Shown: positions 18,685-28,205, counted from the stretch's first letter. The stretch is DNA of 64,000 nucleotides from Sva-07 sp963743825 (GCA_963743825.1 CAVURC010000018.1:124001-188000), one strand, 5' to 3'. The notes: generated by a model from the sequence alone, not told the origin. Program-made: numbers and translations.

Positions 18685-19706
18685 CGACGCCCGTCGATCC
18701 GGTGCCGGGCGCGGGGTCATCGCCGCCCGATCCGGCTCGATCGGGCTCACTGCTGCCCTCGCCGCCACTCGCCGTCTCGCCGTCTCGCCGCCGCCCTCGC
18801 TCGCCGTCGCCACCGCCGCCGCCACCACCACCGCCACCGCCGCCACCACCGACTCCCTCGCTCGCTGCGTCCAGCGTCGAGCCCGCGCGGCTCCTCGATC
18901 CCGGCGATCACGCTGAACATTTCGTCCCGCTGCGCGTCGATCCGCCGCCGCGCCTGTTTGCCACGTGGTGGCTTCGCTACCTGCTCGTGCTCGCTCAGCT
19001 CGTCGGAATCGTGGTGGTGCTGCTGACCGAATACGCGCAGGCCGGTGGCCTGGGCGATTCGTCGGCGGTCGTCACCCCGTACCTCCTCGCCGCGTGCATG
19101 CTGGTCTGTTGGAGCGCGTTGGCGATGCTCGATGCGAAGCGTCTCGTTCCCGCCACGTTGTATCGCCGCAGCTCGAGTGCGTTGGTCGCCGTCGTGCTGT
19201 GGCTCGTGGCCTTCGCCGCTCCGGTCGGTGCATTCCGAGTGGTCGAATGGGCCCGTGACCGATTCGCCGACAACCCCGACGACGTTGCGGTCGTCACCGC
19301 CACGATCGCCGCTGTCCTGTTGTGCTTCGTGGTCGTCTGGATGCCGTTTCACTACCACACCGCGCAGGCCCACCGGATCGGTGCCCCGGTGCGCGTGGTT
19401 GCTGCGTGGTTCTGGTTGCCGTTGATCACCGCGGTCGGTGTGGTGCTCGTGGATTCGCTCGGACTCGCCGAGACGCTCGAAGACGGCGGACTCACCGCGT
19501 CGGAACGCACGCTGCAGGTCGCCGTCGTGTTCGGTGTGCCGGCGTTGATGTTCGCGCTGTGCACGTGGCGCGCCACGACCGTGATCGACGAGGTCATCGA
19601 CCTGCGTTGGAGGCGGTGGCGCAAGGAGTGGGAGCAGACGCTTGCGGCGATGGCCGCCCAGCCACCACCCGGCCCCGAGGCGTCGGCCCCACTCCCGGCC
19701 ACCTGA
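18681..19706 (+). CDS. Membrane protein, single-module paralogue of the upstream gene
   Basis: 341 residues from ATG 18681, overlapping the previous stop. The first 80 residues are a low-complexity Pro/Ser run (more than ten consecutive prolines encoded near 18810-18850), then about six helices with LLAACMLVCWSALAMLDAKR and ALMFALCTWRATTVIDEVID. The conserved pattern of a helix ending in an Arg/Lys-Leu-Val-x-Pro segment is the one seen twice in the upstream protein. Function unknown. It ends in a palindrome shared with the convergent mazG gene. Confidence 0.65.
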   Translation: MTTPVDPVPGAGSSPPDPARSGSLLPSPPLAVSPSRRRPRSPSPPPPPPPPPPPPPPTPSLAASSVEPARLLDPGDHAEHFVPLRVDPPPRLFATWWLRYLLVLAQLVGIVVVLLTEYAQAGGLGDSSAVVTPYLLAACMLVCWSALAMLDAKRLVPATLYRRSSSALVAVVLWLVAFAAPVGAFRVVEWARDRFADNPDDVAVVTATIAAVLLCFVVVWMPFHYHTAQAHRIGAPVRVVAAWFWLPLITAVGVVLVDSLGLAETLEDGGLTASERTLQVAVVFGVPALMFALCTWRATTVIDEVIDLRWRRWRKEWEQTLAAMAAQPPPGPEASAPLPAT

Positions 19707-19738
19707 CGTACACGATGTGTCAGACACATCGTGTACGT
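19706..19738. terminator. Perfect 33-bp palindrome between convergent stops
   Basis: Arms ACGTACACGATGTGTC and reverse complement around one A. It fills the whole gap between the stop codons of the membrane protein (19706) and mazG (19740), so it can serve both strands. The identical 33-mer occurs at 40132-40164, also between convergent genes. Confidence 0.8.
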
Positions 19739-19739
19739 G

Positions 19740-21208
19740 TCACGGCTCGGTCGACTTGACCTCGTCCCAGAGCGCGTCGAGCGTGGCCAGGTCGGCGTTG
19801 CGAAGGTCGATCGAACGCTCGATGGCGAGGGCCTCGACGTGCTCGAATCGTGTGCGGAACTTGTCGGTCGCCGCCCGCAGCGCGAGTTCGGGATCGACGC
19901 GCAGATGGCGGGCGACGTTGACGACGGCGAACAGCAGGTCGCCGAGTTCCTCCGCCGATCGGTTGGCGCTCTCGCTCGATCGTGGCGAGCAGTTCGTCGG
20001 TCTCCTCCGCGATCTTGGGGAAGGCGCCCGCCACGTCGGGCCAGTCGAACCCGACCTTCGATGCCTTGCCGCCGACCTTCGCGGCGTAGGCCAGGGCCGG
20101 CATCGAACGAGGGATGCCGTCGAAGACCGACGAACGTGACTTCTCGGCGCGTTTGATGTCGTCCCAGTTGGCGAGCACCTCGTCGGTGCCGAGGTCGGAT
20201 CCGACGAGGTCGCCGAACACGTGCGGGTGCCGGCGCACGAGCTTGTCGTGGATGCCCGACGCGACGTCGGCGATCGTGAACCGCCCTTCCTGCTCGGCGA
20301 TCGTGGCGTGGAACTCGATCTGGTAGAGCAGGTCGCCGAGTTCCTCGATGAGGTCGTCGTCGGTGGTCGGGTCGTCGGGGTCGAGGCTGTCGATCGCATC
20401 GACCACCTCGTAGGTCTCCTCGAGGAGATGCGGCACGAGCGTTGCGTGGGTCTGCTCGATGTCCCACGGGCACTGCTCGCGCAGCAGCCGGGTCAGTTGG
20501 TGGAAGCGGACGTACTCGGCGCCGACCGGTGTGGCGAGCTCGGGAATCCAGAGCGAGGTCAGGTGGTCGGCAGTGACGGTGCGGTCGAGTTCGGCCCACG
20601 TCGTGTCGACGATCAGCTCGTCGGGGGTGCCGAGTGCCTGGAGGATCGTGACTGGTTCGTCACCCGTCGCGCCGTCGACGGCCAGCTTGATCTCCGACAG
20701 CACCCAGTTCGCGTGGGTGTGGGCAACGAGCAGCGGACCGCGTTCGCCGGCCGCGGCCGTGGCGAAGTCGTGACCGTCGACGAGGCGGACTCCCGCTTCC
20801 ACCGGGTCGATGCCGAGCCTCGCCCAGGCCACGTCGAGGAACGACATCGCGGGGAGCACGACGAGATCGATGTCGTCGCGGCCGCGTAGATGGCGAACCG
20901 TTCGTTCCAGCACGAGCGGCGACCCGGGCACGGCGTAGAGGATCTCGCCGTGGGCGGCGGCGGCAGCCACCAGCAGGTCGGCGATCTCGGTGTAGACGTC
21001 GTCGAACGTGTCGGCGGCCTCGTACAGGTGGTCGAACGTGGTGGCGTCGCCGCACGAGATCGGCGCTCGGGTGGATGGCGGTACGCAGGTAGCGGTGATC
21101 GATCCGGTCGATGGCGTGACGCGTCTCGTCGGTGACGTGCTGATGGCCGCCCGGTCCGAGGCCGACGACGACGATGCGCGGCGCCCCGGGTTCCGCGGCG
21201 GTGGTCAT
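19740..21208 (-). CDS. mazG: MazG nucleotide pyrophosphohydrolase fused to a tetrapyrrole-methylase-like domain, two frameshifts
   Basis: The N-terminal domain begins RIVVVGLGPGGHQHVTD and includes ILYAVPGSPLVLERTV, features of the tetrapyrrole (corrin/porphyrin) methylase fold; the C-terminal two-thirds is MazG with LLEETYEVVDAIDS, LIEELGDLLYQIEFHA and a second EELGDLLFAVVNVARHLRVD. This fusion is the YabN type known from Gram-positives. MazG removes pyrophosphate from (deoxy)nucleoside triphosphates. Extra bases near 21046-21054 and 19965-19970 break the frame; without them the protein is 488 residues. Its place next to mfd and eno is the expected actinobacterial order. Confidence 0.88.
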
Positions 21209-21236
21209 CGGTGCGCCCGGCGTTCGGTGAGCACGC

Positions 21237-21956
21237 TCAGCTGAGACTCACGACCGTGGCGGTCGCGGCATCGAACGTTCCGTAGCGTGAGTCGACGAAG
21301 ACGTCGGCGTCGGCCGTGAACTCGGTGACGTCGATGAGGCTGGTCACCTGCTCGGCATCGACGCTGTCGAGTTCGTCGAACGAACGGAACACGAGAACGA
21401 CCGAGGCCACCTCGGCGCCGGCGTCGTCGAGGAGCACGGCGGTGCCCGTGGGGTTGTCGGCCGACAGGGTGGCAGCGACGTCGATGAACGGCGTTCCGGC
21501 GTTGCCCTCGAGGTCGGCCGCCGAGATGCACGGGATGGCGCCGTTCGTCGACGTGAGGCTCTGGTCGAGGTTGTCGCGCTGGAACACCTCGACGAAGTCG
21601 GTGCCCGATTCGATGTCGTCGAGGGCGGCATCGGCGGTCTCCTGGTCGGCCACGACGATGGCGCTGACGCAGACCACGCCGGCCTCGGCGGCGCCGGCGT
21701 CGTAGATGGCGGCGATCTCGTCGGCGGGGACGAGCTGTTGCTGGATCCACCGGGTGAGCTCGGCACGCACGGGATCGAGGGGAACGACCTCGTCGCCGGT
21801 GACGCCCAGTTCGCTCAGCTGGGCGTCGAACTCGTCGCTGGTCAACTCGACGTCGTTCACCCGGGCGACGACGTCGCTGTCGGAGAACGTCGAGCAGCCC
21901 GCCGTGACGGCGGCCAACGTGAGTGGGAGCAGGATCATCAACGAGCGTCGAACCAC
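21237..21956 (-). CDS. SurA-like exported lipoprotein (peptidyl-prolyl isomerase/chaperone family)
   Basis: 239 residues. MVRRSLMILLPLTLAAVTAGCS is a lipoprotein signal with the acceptor Cys at about residue 21 (the position three before Cys is Thr, slightly off consensus). The mature part starts with a SurA-N-like segment VVARVNDVELTSDEFDAQLS, then a divergent parvulin-like region (VSAIVVADQETADAALDDI, FVEVFQRDN). It sits between mfd and mazG, where many actinobacteria encode such a lipoprotein. Whether the isomerase domain is active is unclear. Confidence 0.75.
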   Translation of the reverse strand: MVRRSLMILLPLTLAAVTAGCSTFSDSDVVARVNDVELTSDEFDAQLSELGVTGDEVVPLDPVRAELTRWIQQQLVPADEIAAIYDAGAAEAGVVCVSAIVVADQETADAALDDIESGTDFVEVFQRDNLDQSLTSTNGAIPCISAADLEGNAGTPFIDVAATLSADNPTGTAVLLDDAGAEVASVVLVFRSFDELDSVDAEQVTSLIDVTEFTADADVFVDSRYGTFDAATATVVSLS

Positions 21957-21975
21957 TGGCCGAACGCTACCCGCA

Positions 21976-22031
21976 GAATGAGACGCAGGTTGAGACGCGG
22001 GTCAGACGGGGGTCAGACCCCGCGTCTCATT
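21976..22031. terminator. Nested palindrome at the mfd stop codon
   Basis: GAATGAGACGC (21976) pairs with GCGTCTCATTC (22021), and TGAGACGCGGG (21991) can pair with CCCGCGTCTCA (22019); the inner part contains GTCAGAC twice, once as GGGGTCAGACCCC. The mfd stop codon (22027-22029) is inside the element. Alternative foldings are mutually exclusive. Probable transcription terminator of mfd. Confidence 0.65.
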
Positions 22032-25000
22032 CGGGTGGGATGAGGTCGCGGAGGAACTTCGAGAGGAAACTCGACGCGTCGGCGCCCCGAGGGAGCGGCA
22101 CGACGAGTTGGCCGAGATCTTCCTTGTACTTCGCGCCCTTCGAGATGCGGCGCAGACGCATGGTCTCCGACAACTTCAGCGTCAACGGTGCCAGCTTGGC
22201 GGTCCCGCCGGTGGACGCCGATCCCGAGATCTGGATGTCGTTGACACCGAGACGATGACACTCGGCGCGCAGGTAGCCGACCTGGAGGAGCGCGCCCGCC
22301 GGGTCGGGAAGCGGCCCGTAGCGATCCTCCCACTCGGTGCGGATGTCGTCGACCTCGGCCTCGGTCGTGACGCCGGCGAGGCGACGGTAGGCCTCGAGGC
22401 GCAACTCCTCCTTGGCGACGTAGTCCGTCGGGAGGAACGCGTCGGTCGGCACGTCGAGCTTGATCTCCGACCGCGCCTCGGGCTGGGGCTCGCCCTTCAT
22501 CTCGCTGACCGCTTCGGTCACCATCTGGCAGTAGAGGTCGTATCCGACCGCAGCGATGTGGCCCGACTGCGATTCGCCGAGCAGGTTGCCGGCGCCACGG
22601 ATCTCGAGGTCGCGCATGGCGATCTTGAAGCCCGAGCCGAGTTCGGTCGACTCGCCGATCGTGCGCAACCGCTCGTAGGCCTCCTCGGTGAGGACCTTGT
22701 CGCGCGGGTAGAAGAGGTACGCGTACGCCCGCGATCCGGAGCGCCCGACGCGGCCGCGCAGCTGGTGCATCTGGCCGAGACCCAGCAGGTCGGAGCGCTC
22801 CACCACGAGCGTGTTGACCGTCGGCATGTCGATGCCCGACTCGATGATCGTCGTGCACACGAGCACGTCGTACTGGCCGTCCCAGAAGTCCTGCACCACC
22901 GTCTCCAAGGTGCTCTCGTCCATCTGGCCGTGGGCGATGGCGATGCGTGCTTCGGGGACCAGCTGTCGCAGGCGGCTGGCGGCGGTGTCGATCGACTGCA
23001 CCCGGTTGTGCACCCAGAACACCTGGCCCTCGCGCAGCAACTCGCGTCGGATCGACTCGACGGCGACGCGCTCGTCGTACTCGCCGACGTAGGTGAGGAT
23101 CGGTTGACGGTCGGCCGGCGGGGTCTGGAGGAGCGAGAGGTCGCGGATGCCGACGAGCGACATCTCGAGCGTGCGAGGGATGGGCGTGGCCGACAGCGTG
23201 AGGACGTCGACGTTCGTCTTCATCTTCTTCATCGTCTCTTTGTGCTGCACACCGAAGCGCTGTTCCTCGTCGACGATGAGGAGGCCGAGGTCCTTGAACT
23301 TCACGTCGTTCGCGAGGAGGCGGTGGGTGCCGATGATGCAGTCGACCTCGCCGGTCTTCACGCCCTCGATGACCTTCTTGGCCTGCCCCGCGGTGAGGAA
23401 CCGCGAGAGCACTTCGACGCGAATCGGGAAGCCGGCGAAGCGGTCGGCGAACGTGTTGCCGTGCTGGGTCGCGAGCAGCGTGGTGGGCGCGAGCACGGCG
23501 ACCTGCTTGCCGTCCTGGATCGCCTTGAACGCGGCGCGGATCGCCACCTCGGTCTTGCCGAAGCCGACGTCGCCGCAGATGAGGCGGTCCATCGGGTGGG
23601 CGAGTTCCATGTCGCGTTTGATCTCGTCGATCGCCGTGCGCTGGTCGGGAGTCTCGACGTACGGGAACGCCTCTTCCATCTCGGCCTGCCACGGGGTGTC
23701 CTGGGCGAACGAGTGGCCCTCGGCGTTGACCCGCTTCTGGTAGAGCACCACGAGTTCCTGGGCGATCTCGCGGACCGCGGATCGCACCCGGCTCTTGGTC
23801 TTCGCGAAGTCCGACCCGCCGAGGCGGTGCATCTTCGGTGCCTCACCGCCGACGTACTGGCGCAGCGTGTCGATCTGGTCGGACGGCACGTAGAGCTTGT
23901 CGCCACCCTTGTACGAGATGAGGAGGTAGTCGCGCTCGACACCGCCGATGGCCCGCTTGACCATGCCCTCGTACTGACCGACGCCGTGCTGATGGTGCAC
24001 GACGTAGTTGCCCGACTTCAGGTCTTCGAACGTGCTGGCGCTCTCACGCTTCTGTTTGCGCACGGCGCGGTGAGCGCGGCGTCGACCGGTGAGGTCGCTC
24101 TCGGCGACGATCGCCACCTTCGCGTTCGGCAGCGTGCAGCCGCGGTGGAGGGGCGCAACGGTGATGCTGCCGCCGACGCGCAGTTCGCCGCCAGGCCCGA
24201 TGACCGGGAAGTCGAGGCCGTGGTCGAGGAGCAGGTCGTGCAGTCGTTGCGCCGATCCGGTGCCGTCGGCCGCGACCACGACGCGGTAGCCGCGCCCGAT
24301 GAGCTCGATCAGGCGATCGGTGAGGCCACTGCCGTCACCGGCCACCGGACCCCAGCCGGACGCTTCGACGAGCGGGGTGTCGGGCGACTCGGGGGTGGAG
24401 TCGATCGACCAGAACGATCCGGCGTACGGCGAGGAGTCGGATCGCCGGGTGTCGAGCAGCGTGTCGGGGTCGGCGTGCAGTCGGGGGAACGACTTGTCGG
24501 GGTCACGGGCCCACGTGGAGGCGAGGCTGCGGGCGAGATCGTCCTCCTCGGCGATCAGGTCGACGGCGCGGTCGCGCATCCGGCGCGGCTCGACGAGCAG
24601 GACCTTGGCAGTGTCGGGCAGTACGTCGGTGAGGAGCTGGTCGTGGTCGACGAGCCACGGCAACCAGCTCTCCATGCCGTCGAAGTGCACGCCCTCGGCC
24701 AGTCGCTCCCACTGCTCCCGGCCCCACGGCTCGGTGGCGACGAGCCGTGCTGCCCTGGCTCTGACGTCGGCGGTCGGCATCAGCTCGCGGGCCGGGAAGA
24801 TCATGACCTCGTCGAGGTCGTCGGTCGAGCGTTGGTCGTTGACGCCGAAGCGGGTGAGGCGGTCGACCTCGTCGCCCCACAGGTCGATGCGGATCGGAGC
24901 GTCGGCGGTCGAGGGGAACACGTCGACGATGGCGCCGCGGCGGGCGAACTCGCCGCGGTGTTCGACGAGTTCCTCGCGTCGATAGCCGAACTCGACGAGG

Positions 25001-25509
25001 CGATGGCCGAGTGCGTCGGGGTCGACCGATTCGCCACCCAGGGCGGCAGGCCGCACGATGATCGGCTCGGTGGTGGTGGCGCCGGGGCCGAGCTTCTGGA
25101 GGAGTGCTCGCACGCCGGCGACGATGACGGCCGGGCAGCGCTCGGGATCGCGTAGGCGCCACAGCACGTCGAGGCGCTGGCCCATCGTCTCCACGCTCGG
25201 GCTGACCCGCTCGAACGGCAGCGTCTCCCAGCCGGGGAAGTGCACGACCTCGCCGGGCGGCAGGAACTGGGCGAGGTCGTCGGCGAGCTGGCCCGCCATG
25301 GTGCCGGTGGGGCAACTGACGACGAGCGGGCGTCGTGACGACAGCGTCGCGAGCGCGGCAATCGAGATCGGCCGCGCCACCTCGACCACCGCGAGCCGAG
25401 CCGTCGGATCCCCGAGCGCCCGCGTGAGCCCCGGCTCGTCGCGCAGCAACGCCGGCAGCGCCCCCAGCGGCGCCCTCGCCACGCCCGCCGCCCGCACGTC
25501 GGTGCTCAC
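22027..25509 (-). CDS. mfd: Transcription-repair coupling factor Mfd
   Basis: 1160 residues from GTG 25509 (GAAGGAACGGG upstream), normal for the family. Order of domains: UvrB-homology N-terminal part (SCPTGTMAGQLADDL), CarD-like RNA-polymerase interaction domain (NYVVHHQHGVGQYEGMVKR), then the RecG-like translocase with GDVGFGKTEVAIRAAF (Walker A), LLIVDEEQRFGVQHK (DEEQ box), TLSATPIPRTLEM and GRVGRSGSRAYAYLFYP (motif VI), and the TRCF C-terminal domain. It releases stalled RNA polymerase and recruits UvrA. The gene is intact over 3.5 kb. An upstream in-frame extension runs through repeat element E1 and is not used. Confidence 0.96.
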   Translation of the reverse strand: MSTDVRAAGVARAPLGALPALLRDEPGLTRALGDPTARLAVVEVARPISIAALATLSSRRPLVVSCPTGTMAGQLADDLAQFLPPGEVVHFPGWETLPFERVSPSVETMGQRLDVLWRLRDPERCPAVIVAGVRALLQKLGPGATTTEPIIVRPAALGGESVDPDALGHRLVEFGYRREELVEHRGEFARRGAIVDVFPSTADAPIRIDLWGDEVDRLTRFGVNDQRSTDDLDEVMIFPARELMPTADVRARAARLVATEPWGREQWERLAEGVHFDGMESWLPWLVDHDQLLTDVLPDTAKVLLVEPRRMRDRAVDLIAEEDDLARSLASTWARDPDKSFPRLHADPDTLLDTRRSDSSPYAGSFWSIDSTPESPDTPLVEASGWGPVAGDGSGLTDRLIELIGRGYRVVVAADGTGSAQRLHDLLLDHGLDFPVIGPGGELRVGGSITVAPLHRGCTLPNAKVAIVAESDLTGRRRAHRAVRKQKRESASTFEDLKSGNYVVHHQHGVGQYEGMVKRAIGGVERDYLLISYKGGDKLYVPSDQIDTLRQYVGGEAPKMHRLGGSDFAKTKSRVRSAVREIAQELVVLYQKRVNAEGHSFAQDTPWQAEMEEAFPYVETPDQRTAIDEIKRDMELAHPMDRLICGDVGFGKTEVAIRAAFKAIQDGKQVAVLAPTTLLATQHGNTFADRFAGFPIRVEVLSRFLTAGQAKKVIEGVKTGEVDCIIGTHRLLANDVKFKDLGLLIVDEEQRFGVQHKETMKKMKTNVDVLTLSATPIPRTLEMSLVGIRDLSLLQTPPADRQPILTYVGEYDERVAVESIRRELLREGQVFWVHNRVQSIDTAASRLRQLVPEARIAIAHGQMDESTLETVVQDFWDGQYDVLVCTTIIESGIDMPTVNTLVVERSDLLGLGQMHQLRGRVGRSGSRAYAYLFYPRDKVLTEEAYERLRTIGESTELGSGFKIAMRDLEIRGAGNLLGESQSGHIAAVGYDLYCQMVTEAVSEMKGEPQPEARSEIKLDVPTDAFLPTDYVAKEELRLEAYRRLAGVTTEAEVDDIRTEWEDRYGPLPDPAGALLQVGYLRAECHRLGVNDIQISGSASTGGTAKLAPLTLKLSETMRLRRISKGAKYKEDLGQLVVPLPRGADASSFLSKFLRDLIPPE

Positions 25510-25539
25510 CCTCGACCCGTTCCTTCCCCGAGTCCCTGT

Positions 25540-25592
25540 CCGAAAAATGCGCTGATGTGTGCACCAGGTGCACGTTTCGCCGCACATTTCGG
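25540..25592 (+). repeat. 53-bp palindromic element E1
   Basis: Begins CCGAAAAATGCGC and ends CCGCACATTTCGG with an inner TGCACCAGGTGCA palindrome. 3' of pth and 5' of mfd; 7 bp separate it from E2 in the same orientation. Confidence 0.85.
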
Positions 25593-25599
25593 AACCTCC

Positions 25600-25652
25600 C
25601 CGAAAAATGCGGCCGATCGTGCACTACATGCACGATCGAGCGCACATTTCGG
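25600..25652 (+). repeat. 53-bp palindromic element E2
   Basis: Begins CCGAAAAATGCGG and ends GCGCACATTTCGG. The inner part is a perfect hairpin, CGATCGTGCA / TGCACGATCG around CTACA. Lies 12 bp 3' of the pth stop. Confidence 0.85.
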
Positions 25653-25663
25653 GTGGGAGGCGG

Positions 25664-26284
25664 TCATGGGGTGCCGTTGTAGCGCTGCATGGCGGCGTCC
25701 ACACCGCGAGCGATGATCAACTCGGTTGCGTCGGCGGCGTCGATGATGCGGATGTCGAGCAGTTCTCGCTCGGCCTTGGGCACCTTCGACAGCACGTGGC
25801 CCTTGCCGACGTCCTTGTGTTCGGGCTTGCCGACGCCGATGCGCACCCGCAGGTAGTCCTGCGAGTGCAGGTGTTGGGTGATCGATCGGAGGCCGTTGTG
25901 GCCGGCGAGGCCGCCCCCTGCCTTGACCTTGAGTTCGCCCGGTGGCAGGTCGAGTTCGTCCTGGATCACGATGATCTGCTCGGGAGACTCGATCCGGTAG
26001 CGGCGCACGAGCGCGCTGACGGCCTGGCCCGAATCGTTCATGAACGTGATCGGGAACGCCAGCACGACGCGTTGGTCACCGTCGGGTCCGCGCAGGCGGG
26101 TCTCGGCGACGAGTGCGTTGTCGCGTCCGCCCTTCAGCGCGACACCCGTGCGCTCGGCGAGCAGCCTGACGGCTTCCTCGCCGACGTTGTGGCGGGTGCG
26201 GGCGTACTTCTCGCCCGGGTTGCCCAGCCCGACGACCAACCAGTCGTACGGCTCACCCTTCCCCTCGCGCCCGAACAACCCCAT
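25664..26284 (-). CDS. pth: Peptidyl-tRNA hydrolase
   Basis: 206 residues from ATG 26284. WLVVGLGNPGEKYARTRHNV contains the catalytic His in TRHNVG; FMNDSGQAV is the FMNxSG motif; VIQDELDLPPGELKVKAGGG carries the conserved Asp and the GGGLAGHNGL segment. It recycles peptidyl-tRNAs released from stalled ribosomes. Directly 3' of rplY and flanked by 53-bp repeats on both sides (E2 downstream, E3 upstream). Confidence 0.95.
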   Translation of the reverse strand: MGLFGREGKGEPYDWLVVGLGNPGEKYARTRHNVGEEAVRLLAERTGVALKGGRDNALVAETRLRGPDGDQRVVLAFPITFMNDSGQAVSALVRRYRIESPEQIIVIQDELDLPPGELKVKAGGGLAGHNGLRSITQHLHSQDYLRVRIGVGKPEHKDVGKGHVLSKVPKAERELLDIRIIDAADATELIIARGVDAAMQRYNGTP

Positions 26285-26301
26285 CACACACCCCTCAACG
26301 A

Positions 26302-26354
26302 CCGAAAAATGTGCCGTCGAGTGCGGTGGGTGCACATATCGGCGCACATTTCGG
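26302..26354 (+). repeat. 53-bp palindromic element E3
   Basis: Begins CCGAAAAATGTGCC and ends GGCGCACATTTCGG; inner GTGCGGTGGGTGCAC. Located 35 bp 3' of the rplY stop and 17 bp 5' of pth. Confidence 0.85.
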
Positions 26355-26389
26355 TGGCACCAGCGGTCATCGGACCGTGGCGCGTCGGA

Positions 26390-27052
26390 TCACTCGCCGT
26401 CGGCTGCTTCGTCCGCTTCGGCTGCCGCAGCGGAATCGGCGGATGCCTCTGCCGCAGCGGCTTCGTCAGCGGCTTCCAGTGCATCGGACGCTGCGGTGCG
26501 GGTGACGAGCACGGTGACGACCACGGCGTCGGCGTCGGCCTCGGCAACCACGCCGGACGGCAGTGGGATGTCTTCCACGCGGATGACCGAGTCCATGGTC
26601 ATCTCGCTGATGTCGATGGTGACACCGTCGGGGATGTTCCGCGGGGTGGTACGCACCTCGAGTTCCTGCATTGCCAGATCGACGAGGCCGTTGTTCGACG
26701 CAACCTCTTTGGCTTCACCTTCGAGGTGGATCGGGATCGAGACGACGATCTCCTCGTTGAGGTTGACCTGGATGAAGTCGATGTGCTGCACGGAGCGCTT
26801 CACGGGGTGGCGCTGGATGTCCTTGATGATCGTCGGATACACGGTGCCGTCGACGGTGAGGTCGAGGACGGTGTTCATACCCGCAGCGCCCGACAGGGCC
26901 TGGCGCAGCTCGCGACGATCAACCGAAATGGCGATCGGATCCATTCCGTGGCCGTAGACCACTGCGGGGATCTTGCCGTCGGCACGCAGGCGGCGGGCAT
27001 CGGAGCTTCCGGCGTTGCGCCCGGTTTCGGCTTGGAGAACGGTCTCAGACAT
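26390..27052 (-). CDS. rplY: 50S ribosomal protein L25/general stress protein Ctc
   Basis: 220 residues from ATG 27052. N-terminal L25 domain (ETGRNAGSSDARRLRADGKI, PAVVYGHG) followed by the Ctc C-terminal beta domain (VQHIDFIQVNLNEEIVVSIP). The last 40 residues are an Ala/Glu/Asp-rich tail, as in other actinobacterial long-form L25. It binds 5S rRNA. Lies in the conserved order prs-rplY-pth-mfd, interrupted here by a DUF559 gene between prs and rplY. Confidence 0.94.
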   Translation of the reverse strand: MSETVLQAETGRNAGSSDARRLRADGKIPAVVYGHGMDPIAISVDRRELRQALSGAAGMNTVLDLTVDGTVYPTIIKDIQRHPVKRSVQHIDFIQVNLNEEIVVSIPIHLEGEAKEVASNNGLVDLAMQELEVRTTPRNIPDGVTIDISEMTMDSVIRVEDIPLPSGVVAEADADAVVVTVLVTRTAASDALEAADEAAAAEASADSAAAAEADEAADGE

Positions 27053-27188
27053 GGTGATCGGCTTCCATCGGATCTCGTGACGGCGCCCACAGATCGGGCG
27101 CCACGTCGTTACAGCAGCATCCCAATCTATCGGCCGTCGATCGCATCCCCTCCCGCCCATCCGCATGTCGCGAGCCCGTTCGTCCCCA

Positions 27189-27241
27189 CCGAAAAATGCG
27201 CTCGATCGTGCACTGGGCGGGCTCAGGACCGCACATTTCGG
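27189..27241 (+). repeat. 53-bp palindromic element E4, overlapping a coding end
   Basis: Begins CCGAAAAATGCGC and ends CCGCACATTTCGG; the inner half has lost symmetry (GTGCACTGGGCGGGCTC). The last codons and the stop of the DUF559 gene (27223-27241) are made of the right end of this element, so the gene ends inside the repeat. Confidence 0.82.
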
Positions 27242-28173
27242 AGATCGGAGCGTCGTCGCTGATAGATACGGGCCACCTGTGCCGCTGCGGCGTCAGGGTC
27301 GTTGCGCATCGCCTCGTCGAATCGATTGATCAACCATCCGACCTCGCTGCATTCACGATCGCGGTCCTGGTCGCGGCGCTGGCCGAGATCGCCACCGTGA
27401 TGCCACGAGGCGCCGGGTTCCACACCCAAGCGAAGCTCGGGCCAGGCGATGTCGAGATGAATCGTCTCGCCCGACGGGATGGTGAGCGGATGTTGTCGGA
27501 CCGGCGTTGGGAGCCCGCAGCGTTCCAGTGCTTCGAGCAGCACTCGCTCGAGATTGCTCTGGGTGGCGCGATTGCGTCCGGTGGCCCCTTCGAGCCATTG
27601 TTCGAGCTTCGCCACGCCGTCCTTTCCGCGGCACCGGTGTTCTTCGAGATACGACCAGGCGGTGGCCGGCGTGATGAGCCCGAGGTGCCAGGCATCCTCG
27701 GCGGCGCGGTCGAACCGGTGCTGGTTGCACATGGCAGCGAGCCCCCACAGCATCCGCATCGGCGTGGCAACGACGAGCCCGTCAGCACGCACGATCCGGT
27801 CGGAGTCGCTGTACCACCGGCTCCGATGTACGTCGACCCAGCTCGGCATTGCGAGTTCGACGTGGATCGGAACGGTCACATGGATGACCTGGCGATGCAT
27901 GCTTCTCAGGCCGGCCAATGCTCCCGCCGTCCATCCGCTGAGGAATCCGTGCGGGGCGGTCCGGAGCTGCACGGCCATGCAGCGCATCATGAAGTCCTCC
28001 GGCGATGAGGCGAACCGGACGACGCCGGGGACGACCTCGACGACGAGTCCTTTGGCTCGCGACCTCGTATACGTTGATGGCGACACGCCGATCAGGTCGA
28101 CGAGTTGATGGCGGCTGACCACACCGTGTTGCGAAGCGGCCAGCTGGAGGATCTCGATGGTGAACACGTCCAC
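27223..28173 (-). CDS. AbiEi-like winged-helix plus DUF559 nuclease-fold protein (copy 1)
   Basis: 316 residues. N-terminal winged-helix of the AbiEi type (LAASQHGVVSRHQLVDLIGV, then PGVVRFA), a middle domain, and a C-terminal PD-(D/E)xK/Vsr-like DUF559 domain. Residues 239-254 read HLDIAWPELRLGVEPG, keeping the Asp and Glu of the site, but the usual DG after Glu is PG; EVGWLINRF is the following conserved strand. It may be catalytically weak. A second copy of the same architecture lies at 44268. This gene separates prs from rplY and is bracketed by 53-bp repeats (E4 at its stop, E5/E6 upstream). Function unknown. Confidence 0.75.
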   Translation of the reverse strand: MDVFTIEILQLAASQHGVVSRHQLVDLIGVSPSTYTRSRAKGLVVEVVPGVVRFASSPEDFMMRCMAVQLRTAPHGFLSGWTAGALAGLRSMHRQVIHVTVPIHVELAMPSWVDVHRSRWYSDSDRIVRADGLVVATPMRMLWGLAAMCNQHRFDRAAEDAWHLGLITPATAWSYLEEHRCRGKDGVAKLEQWLEGATGRNRATQSNLERVLLEALERCGLPTPVRQHPLTIPSGETIHLDIAWPELRLGVEPGASWHHGGDLGQRRDQDRDRECSEVGWLINRFDEAMRNDPDAAAAQVARIYQRRRSDLRNVRS

Positions 28174-28205
28174 CAGTGGGCGGCCTCATCGCCCGAACGG
28201 ACGAT

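Noticed and set aside
22108..25155. Open frame of 1015 codons on the plus strand opposite mfd
   Set aside because: It mirrors the codon-position GC bias of mfd, contains no recognisable domain and has an Arg/Gly/Asp/Leu-biased composition typical of antisense frames in GC-rich DNA.
25540..25652. Terminal inverted repeats of an insertion sequence (E1/E2)
   Set aside because: They are direct, not inverted, 7 bp apart, with no transposase gene or target-site duplication.
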